Shown here: positions 59,221-64,000 of the stretch, piece after piece
Position numbering within the stretch: position 1 is the stretch's first letter
Layout: every line of letters begins with the position of its first letter
Assembly: GCA_963825255.1 (NCBI GenBank)
Contig: CAWGSF010000001.1
Span: 570,686 to 634,685, forward strand
From: JAIBJN01 sp963825255
GTDB taxonomy: Bacteria; Actinomycetota; Thermoleophilia; Gaiellales; Gaiellaceae
DNA length: 64,000 nt
Direction: 5' to 3'
The notes under the pieces: model-generated
Seen by the model: only the letters and a program-made list of their open reading frames with translations
Databases searched by the model: none
Told to the model about the DNA's origin: nothing
Program-made: the position numbers and the translations under genes

Positions 59221-60528
59221 GTGGCGAGCGCGAGCCAACCGATCTCCGAGTCCAGAGGGGCCGCCGCGCGAGTCGCGGCGGCCCTTCGCACGGAGGCGGG
59301 CCTTGCGCGGCTCGCGCTCGGCCTCGCCGCGCTCCACGTGGTCGACGACAACTTCCTCCAGCCACAGCCGGGAACCTCGGCACGTGACCACCTGGCCGGC
59401 GGCCTCGTGCAAGCCGGGCTCCTCATCCTCTTCGCCTGGGCCTACCCGCGTCTTCGGCCGGGCCTCCGCGGGACGCTCGCAATCCTTGTCGGGCTCTTCG
59501 TGGTTGTGATGGGCGTCGGCGAGGCGGGCTACTACACCCGGGAGAACGGCCCCTCCGGAGATGACTACACAGGGCTCCTGGCGATCCCGGCCGGCTTCCT
59601 CCTCATCGGTATCGGGCTCGTGACGCTCTGGAGATCGAGGAAGGGCGGCAGCGTGGTCCGCCGGTACCTGCGGCGGGCTCTGCTGACGGTCGGCTTCCTG
59701 CTCGTCGCGTACATCGTCGTCTACCCGGTCTCGGAGTCGTACGTAGTCACCCACGCGGCGCGCGCCTACGTGCCGACCGCGGAGCTCGGCGCCCCGTACG
59801 AGAACGTCGCCTTCACGACGAGCGACGGCCTTCGGCTCGAGGGCTGGTACGTGCCCACGAAGAACGGCGCCACCGTCATCGTCGTCCCGGGTCGCAAGGG
59901 GCCGCAGAAGCCCGCCAGGATGCTCGTCGAGCACGGCTACGGCGTCCTGCTCTTCGACCGGCGCGGGGAAGGCGAGAGCGAGGGGGATCCGAACGGGTTC
60001 GGCTGGGCGGGCACGCGCGACGTAAAGGCAGCGATCGCGTTCCTGCAGGATCGGCCCGAGGTCGACGACGACCGCATCGGCGCGCTCGGCCTCTCGGTCG
60101 GCGGCGAGGTGCTCCTCCAGGCGGCGGCCGAGACGCAAGACCTGCGGGCCGTCGTCTCCGAGGGCGCCGGCATCCGCTCCGTCCGCGAGGCGGTGGAACT
60201 GCCCGGGCTGGACTCGTGGATCACCACCGGCGTGATCGGCCTGATCACCGCCGCGACGGCTGCCTTCACGAGCGACCTGCCGCCCCCGGGTCTGAAGGAT
60301 CTCAGCGCCGAGATCGCGGTGCCGGTGTTCTTCATCTACGCCACGCCGGGGCAGGGAGGCGAGAACCTGACTCCCACCTACTACGAGGCGGCGAACGAGC
60401 CCAAGGAGCTCTGGGCGGCCGAAGGCGGCCACACGGGCGCGATCGACGCCGAGCCACAGGAGTACGAGCGGCGGGTCGTGGCGTTCTTCGATCGCTCACT
60501 CCTGGAAACCGAAGGAGGAGCGTCATGA
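59221..60528 (+). CDS. Membrane-anchored alpha/beta hydrolase, intact copy
   Basis: 435 residues. Helices near 31-45, 58-85, 92-108, 116-138 and 150-172 form a membrane domain; the C-terminal two thirds is a dienelactone-hydrolase-like alpha/beta fold with VIVVPGRKGPQKPARMLVEH, FDRRGEGESEGDPNGFGWAG, the nucleophile GLSVGGEVLLQAAAETQ (G-L-S-V-G-G) and a candidate catalytic His in EGGHTGAIDAEPQEYE. A stretch reading SYVVTHAARAYVPTAELGAP links the two. It may cleave or transfer an ester on the molecule moved by the MMPL protein; that is inference. ATGA overlap with the next gene. Confidence 0.85.
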   Translation: MASASQPISESRGAAARVAAALRTEAGLARLALGLAALHVVDDNFLQPQPGTSARDHLAGGLVQAGLLILFAWAYPRLRPGLRGTLAILVGLFVVVMGVGEAGYYTRENGPSGDDYTGLLAIPAGFLLIGIGLVTLWRSRKGGSVVRRYLRRALLTVGFLLVAYIVVYPVSESYVVTHAARAYVPTAELGAPYENVAFTTSDGLRLEGWYVPTKNGATVIVVPGRKGPQKPARMLVEHGYGVLLFDRRGEGESEGDPNGFGWAGTRDVKAAIAFLQDRPEVDDDRIGALGLSVGGEVLLQAAAETQDLRAVVSEGAGIRSVREAVELPGLDSWITTGVIGLITAATAAFTSDLPPPGLKDLSAEIAVPVFFIYATPGQGGENLTPTYYEAANEPKELWAAEGGHTGAIDAEPQEYERRVVAFFDRSLLETEGGAS

Positions 60529-61187
60529 CTCTGGTCTACCTTCGCCGCGCGTTCGTGGTTGTGACCCCGCTGGCGCTCGCCGTCATTCTGTGGTGGCATC
60601 CGCCAGGTGGCGACGACATCTACGAAGGAGTGCGCCACGACGTCGACGCCTGGTTGGTCGTCCACACAGCGTTCTTGTTCTTCATCCCCTTGCTGGCGTT
60701 CGCTACCTATCTGCTGCTGAACGGCCTGCAAAGCCGTGCGGCGACGGTCAGCCGTATCGCGCTCGTCTTCTTCCTCGTCTTCTACACGGCCTATGAAGTG
60801 ACGGTCGGCCTGGGAACGGGCATCCTCGTGGACTACGCCAACGGACTGCCGGCCGACGAGCAGGCAGCGGTCGCCGACGCGATCCAGGACTACAACGGCA
60901 ACGCCATCCTCGCCGACCCCGTTTCGGTCTCGCTCGTCCTCGGCTTCTTCGGCTGGGTCGTTGCATTGTTGTCGGCCGCGGTCGCCTTCCGCCGCGCCGG
61001 CGCGGGCTGGGCCGTAACCCTTCTGGTCGGCGCTTCCGCGATCTTCGCCGTCCATCCGCCGCCGGTCGGCCCGGTCGGCCTCGTCTGCTTCGCCATCGCA
61101 GCCGTGTTGATCGAGCGCGGGCGAGCCCGCGACGCACGAGCGGCCACCGTTACGCGGGCGACGGCCGGGCTCGCACCCAGCGCCTGA
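60525..61187 (+). CDS. Small polytopic membrane protein, same family as 38577 and 39239
   Basis: 220 residues from the ATG at 60525, with GAAGGAGG 5 bases upstream. Six predicted helices: AFVVVTPLALAVILWWHPP, HTAFLFFIPLLAFATYLLLN, RIALVFFLVFYTAYEVTVGL, VSLVLGFFGWVVALLSAAVA and two more. Shared family marks are the HP after helix 1, a His at the start of helix 2, FYTAYE in helix 3 and VHPPPVGPVGLVCFAIAAVL at the end. Function unknown; translationally coupled to the hydrolase. Confidence 0.7.
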   Translation: MTLVYLRRAFVVVTPLALAVILWWHPPGGDDIYEGVRHDVDAWLVVHTAFLFFIPLLAFATYLLLNGLQSRAATVSRIALVFFLVFYTAYEVTVGLGTGILVDYANGLPADEQAAVADAIQDYNGNAILADPVSVSLVLGFFGWVVALLSAAVAFRRAGAGWAVTLLVGASAIFAVHPPPVGPVGLVCFAIAAVLIERGRARDARAATVTRATAGLAPSA

Positions 61188-61308
61188 CCCGACGTAAGCA
61201 CCCGAACCACGAGCGGTCTGGAGCAGTCGACGAGATCAGTGGTCAGGCGGTATCGCAAGACGTCCGACCGCCGCGGTCGTCGGGGTGAGCGCCTACCCTG
61301 TGACGAAC

Positions 61309-61701
61309 ATGTCTGCCGTTCGTACCATCGTCGTCGCGTTCGACGACCCCGAGAGTCGCACCCTCGCCCGGGCCGCGGACCTCGCCGAAGGCCTGAGCGC
61401 CGCCCTCGTCGTCACGAACGTCGCGCCGCGCGATCACGACTCCGCCGAGAACGTGACCCACTACGGCCGGGAGCGGCTCGAGCAGGCGCGGGCCTACCTG
61501 GCCGAGCGCGGCATCGACGCCGAGCTCGTCCAATCGGTCGGGCAGCCGGCCGAGGCGATTGTCTCGCTCGCCGAGGAACGGAAGGCCGATCTCATCGTGG
61601 TCGGGATGCGCAAGAAGAAGTTCTTCGAGCGGCTCGTCGAGGGAAGCGTGGCACAGAACGTCATGCGCCGAGCGGCGTGCGACGTGCTCGCTGTGCACTG
61701 A
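61309..61701 (+). CDS. Universal stress protein (UspA family)
   Basis: 130 residues from the ATG at 61309; a GTG at 61285 is in frame, but a TACCCT box lies between (61294-61299), which favours the ATG. TIVVAFDDPESRTLARAADL is strand 1, and VGMRKKKFFERLVEGSVAQN followed by VMRRAACDVLAVH is the G-x(2)-G-x(9)-G-S/T-like ATP-binding end, with GMR-x(9)-G-S spacing. Single-domain Usp; probably binds ATP and acts in stress or starvation. Confidence 0.85.
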   Translation: MSAVRTIVVAFDDPESRTLARAADLAEGLSAALVVTNVAPRDHDSAENVTHYGRERLEQARAYLAERGIDAELVQSVGQPAEAIVSLAEERKADLIVVGMRKKKFFERLVEGSVAQNVMRRAACDVLAVH

Positions 61702-61711
61702 TCCGGACGCA

Positions 61712-62620
61712 GTGAACGACCCGCGGCTCATCCTCGCCGGTCTCATCACCGGGCTCCTCGTCGGGATGACCGGCATGGGCGGCGGGGCCCTGATGACGCC
61801 GCTACTCATCTTCATCTTCGGCTTCAACCCGGCGACGGCGATCGGTACCGACATCCTGCACGGCGCCATCTTCAAGTCCTTCGGGGCCGTTCGCCACCGG
61901 CGCCTCGGCACCGTCAGGGCTCGGCTCGCGGGCTGGATGCTCGTCGGGAGCGCGCCCGCGTCCCTCCTCGGCGTATGGACCGCCACCTACCTGACCGACC
62001 GCTACGGGGACAGCGTCGACTCCGTCCAGGGCCGGGTGCTCGGGTACACGCTCCTCGTCGGGGCGATCGCGTTCGTCGTCAAGGCGCTCGTGCATCCGAC
62101 CCGGACGGAGGCGAGCCTGGGCCGGCTGTCGACCAGGGATCGCATCGTCGCGGTCTCCATCGGCCTCGTCGGCGGCTTCATCGTCGGGCTGACCTCGGTT
62201 GGGAGCGGGACGCTTTTCGCGCTCGCCATGCTCCTCCTGTTCCCGCTCGCCGCCAAGTTCGTGGTCGGGACGGACATCGCCCATGCAGCGGCGCTGCTCT
62301 GGGTCGCCGGACTCGGCCACCTCGTCGCGGGCAACGTCGACGTTCTCGCCATGGCCTGGCTCCTGGTCGGCTCGATTCCGGGCGTCCTGATCGGGAGCCA
62401 GATCAGCGTCGGGCTGCCGGAGACGGTTCTGCGCTTCTCCCTCGCCGGCGTCCTCGCCCTGAGCGGCCTCAAGCTGCTCGACGTCCCCTATGCGAACCAG
62501 CTCGTGCTGGTCTCGCTCGTCGCCGGGCTCGTCGCGCTGGCCGTGTGGGGCGCGACCCTGGTCGTCCGGCGCACCAGGCCGGCGCCGGAGAAGCCCCCGC
62601 CTACGCGAGCAGCGCCCTGA
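61712..62620 (+). CDS. TauE/SafE (TSUP) family membrane transporter
   Basis: 302 residues, about eight helices, GTG start 10 bp after the stress protein. GLITGLLVGMTGMGGGALMT and VGGFIVGLTSVGSGTLFALA are the two copies of the family motif that line the pathway, and TDIAHAAALLWVAGLGHL is the matching second-half element. Members export or import sulfite, sulfonates or other sulfur anions. The substrate here is open. It is convergent with arsR, overlapping it by 20 bp. Confidence 0.88.
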   Translation: MNDPRLILAGLITGLLVGMTGMGGGALMTPLLIFIFGFNPATAIGTDILHGAIFKSFGAVRHRRLGTVRARLAGWMLVGSAPASLLGVWTATYLTDRYGDSVDSVQGRVLGYTLLVGAIAFVVKALVHPTRTEASLGRLSTRDRIVAVSIGLVGGFIVGLTSVGSGTLFALAMLLLFPLAAKFVVGTDIAHAAALLWVAGLGHLVAGNVDVLAMAWLLVGSIPGVLIGSQISVGLPETVLRFSLAGVLALSGLKLLDVPYANQLVLVSLVAGLVALAVWGATLVVRRTRPAPEKPPPTRAAP

Positions 62621-62930
62621 CGCAGCCGAGAGCGTCGGGCGCGACGCGGTAGTACGCCCAGCTCCCGCGCTGTTCGCGCGTCACCAGGCCGGCCTCGAGG
62701 AGCGCTTTCAGGTGGTGGCTGACCGTGCCTTGCGTGAGGCCGAGAGGCTCCACCAGATGGCAGACACAGGCCTCGCCGTCAGGCTGGGCCTGGATGAGGC
62801 TGAGAAGGCGGAGGCGTGCCGGTTCGGCCAGCACCTTGAGCACGGCGGCGAGCTCGTCGGCCTCGGCCGGCTCAAGGGCTTGCTGGAGGAGCGGGGGGCA
62901 GCTGCCTGCGAGCGTGGCGATGGTTCTCAT
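62601..62930 (-). CDS. arsR: ArsR-family metalloregulator
   Basis: 109 residues from the ATG at 62928-62930. AAVLKVLAEPARLRLLSLIQ and GTVSHHLKALLEAGLVTREQ are the winged-helix parts, and ACVCHLVEPLGLTQ at the start of the recognition helix is the ELCVCDL-type As(III) site with the Cys-x-Cys pair. An early Cys (AGSCPPLLQ) may be the third ligand. It diverges from arsC/aquaporin, so it should repress them and release on arsenite. A small symmetrical stretch, CCGT-N11-ACGG, spans 62932-62950 between the two genes. Confidence 0.88.
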   Translation of the reverse strand: MRTIATLAGSCPPLLQQALEPAEADELAAVLKVLAEPARLRLLSLIQAQPDGEACVCHLVEPLGLTQGTVSHHLKALLEAGLVTREQRGSWAYYRVAPDALGCVRALLA

Positions 62931-62979
62931 CCCGTGAAGGATATTGACGGTCATCGATGACTTCGGCAAGATCGAGCCG

Positions 62980-63393
62980 GTGACTGACGTCCCGGAGGTG
63001 CTCTTCGTCTGCATCCACAACGCGGGCCGCTCGCAGATTGCGGCGGCGCTCATGCACCACCGGGCGAAGGGCACGGTGCTCGTGCGTTCGGCGGGCTCGG
63101 ATCCCGCCGCGGAGGTCAACCCGGTCGTCGTCGAAGCGATGGCCGAGCTTGGCATCGATCTTTCCCGCGAGCTCCCCAAGCCGCTCACCGACGAGGTCGT
63201 CCGCGCTGCGGATGCGGTGGTGACGATGGGTTGCGGCGACGCCTGTCCCATCTACCCGGGCAAGCGCTACGTCGACTGGGAGCTCGACGATCCGGCGGGG
63301 TTGGACCTCGAGGCGGTGCGGGCGATCCGCGACGAGATCGACTCGCGCGTGCTGGTCCTGCTCGCCGAGCTCGTCCCCGACCGCGACGAGTGA
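62980..63393 (+). CDS. arsC: Arsenate reductase, low-molecular-weight phosphatase type
   Basis: Reduces arsenate to arsenite with thioredoxin or mycoredoxin/mycothiol. The 137 residues begin TDVPEVLFVCIHNAGRSQIA, whose C-x5-R-S is the phosphatase-like P-loop, and have VTMGCGDACPIYPGKRYVDW, where the two Cys residues form the reducing relay. GTG at 62980 is preferred because it puts the P-loop at residue 11 as in relatives; a TTG at 62944 is also in frame. Its stop overlaps the aquaporin start (GTGA). Confidence 0.9.
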   Translation: MTDVPEVLFVCIHNAGRSQIAAALMHHRAKGTVLVRSAGSDPAAEVNPVVVEAMAELGIDLSRELPKPLTDEVVRAADAVVTMGCGDACPIYPGKRYVDWELDDPAGLDLEAVRAIRDEIDSRVLVLLAELVPDRDE

Positions 63394-64000
63394 CGGCCGG
63401 ACGCCGACCTCGCCGCCGAAGCGCTCGGCACCTTCGCGCTCGTCTTCTTCGGCGCCGGGGCGATCATGGTCGATGCCGAGGGCGGTGGTCTCGGCCAGCT
63501 CGGCATCGCGGTTGCCTTCGGTCTGGCTATCGCGACCATGATCTACGGGCTCGGCCACGTCTCCGGCGCCCACTTCAACCCCGCCGTCTCGTTCGGCTTC
63601 GCCCTCACGCGGCACTTCCGGTGGAGCCGGGTCGCCGGCTACTGGGCCGCCCAGGCCGCCGGGGCCGTCGTGGCGGCGCTGCTCCTGCGCGCCTCGCTCG
63701 GGGACGTGGCCAACGTCGGCGCCACGCTTCCCTCGGGGTCAGATCGCCAGGCGTTCCTCTGGGAGGTCGTGCTGACCTTCTTCCTGATGCTCGTGATCAT
63801 GGCCGTCGCGACCGACACCCGGGCGGTCGGCGAGGCTGCGGCGCTCGCGATCGGCGGAACGGTCGGGCTGTGCGCGCTCGTCGGCGGGCCGGTGAGCGGC
63901 GCGTCGATGAACCCGGCGCGCTCCCTCGGACCGGCGCTGGTCTCCGGCGACCTCGACTCGCTCTGGATCTACCTGCTCGCGCCCCTGGTCGGCGCCTCGC
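63390..64000 (+). CDS. Aquaporin/glyceroporin (MIP family), 5' part, start frameshifted
   Basis: Runs off the window. LGTFALVFFGAGAIM is helix 1, HVSGAHFNPAVSFGFAL the first NPA box, and GGPVSGASMNPARSLGPALV the second NPA box with its Arg. Beside arsC such channels let arsenite out of the cell (AqpS type). The body is in a frame with no start codon after the arsC stop; the GTG at 63390 overlapping that stop is in another frame, and dropping one base (C at 63402) gives TAGADLAAEALGTFALVFFG. So this gene also carries a +1 shift, or starts at an unusual codon. Confidence 0.85.
   Translation, partial: MTAGRRPRRRSARHLRARLLRRRGDHGRCRGRWSRPARHRGCLRSGYRDHDLRARPRLRRPLQPRRLVRLRPHAALPVEPGRRLLGRPGRRGRRGGAAPARLARGRGQRRRHASLGVRSPGVPLGGRADLLPDARDHGRRDRHPGGRRGCGARDRRNGRAVRARRRAGERRVDEPGALPRTGAGLRRPRLALDLPARAPGRRL

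Larger units (their letters stand above)
52580..61187. repeat. Duplicated module, copy 2 (intact)
   Basis: Second copy of the module, all frames open. No direct repeat or tRNA was found at its edges, so it may be the resident copy. Confidence 0.88.

Overview
The window is high-GC, tightly packed bacterial chromosome. GTG starts are common, adjacent genes often share an ATGA or GTGA stop/start overlap, and several starts sit 6-9 bases below a TANNNT -10 box with no leader. Together with the gene families present (LCP protein, FtsEX, LAL-type LuxR regulators, single-ATPase sugar importer) this points to an actinobacterium. Class Thermoleophilia is my best guess, but that is inference.

Layout. 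1-8.6 kb: a MetE-like methyltransferase end, a cell-wall/glycan block (LCP ligase, UDP-sugar dehydrogenase, nucleotidyltransferase, cupin), S-adenosylhomocysteine hydrolase, methylthioribose-phosphate isomerase and a second sugar nucleotidyltransferase. 8.6-18.4 kb: a carbohydrate locus with a divergent ROK repressor, an importer (binding protein, ATPase, permease), two Gfo/Idh oxidoreductases, a sugar isomerase with its middle missing, a GlcG-like protein, a xylulokinase-type kinase and an SDR. 18.5-30.5 kb: core genes comF, hpf, secA, prfB (with its programmed frameshift), ftsE, ftsX, an S41 protease, an RNase R-type nuclease, smpB and tmRNA.

30.5-40.8 kb is a genomic island inserted at the 3' end of the tmRNA gene. 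It is bounded by a 38-bp perfect direct repeat of that 3' end and has no visible integrase. Its cargo is a flavoprotein of the SthA type, a divergent LAL regulator, an MMPL transporter, a membrane-anchored alpha/beta hydrolase and two small membrane proteins. A second, intact copy of the same module lies outside the island at 52.6-61.2 kb. Between them (41-52.6 kb) are an amino-acid dehydrogenase, a MacB-like ABC exporter, a solute-binding protein without signal peptide, a CPBP protease, an MFS exporter, a MalT-like regulator and an SRPBCC protein. 61.3-64 kb holds a universal stress protein, a TauE/SafE permease and an arsenic locus (arsR, arsC, aquaporin).

A striking property of the sequence is that 13 genes are broken by net +1 shifts. 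I place 22 single-base insertions, each restoring the family reading frame when removed. Long stretches (2-10 kb, 20.1-32 kb, 49.4-63.4 kb) have none. Whether these are sequence errors, gene decay or something else cannot be settled from the sequence alone. The coordinates given for these genes span the whole reconstructed gene.
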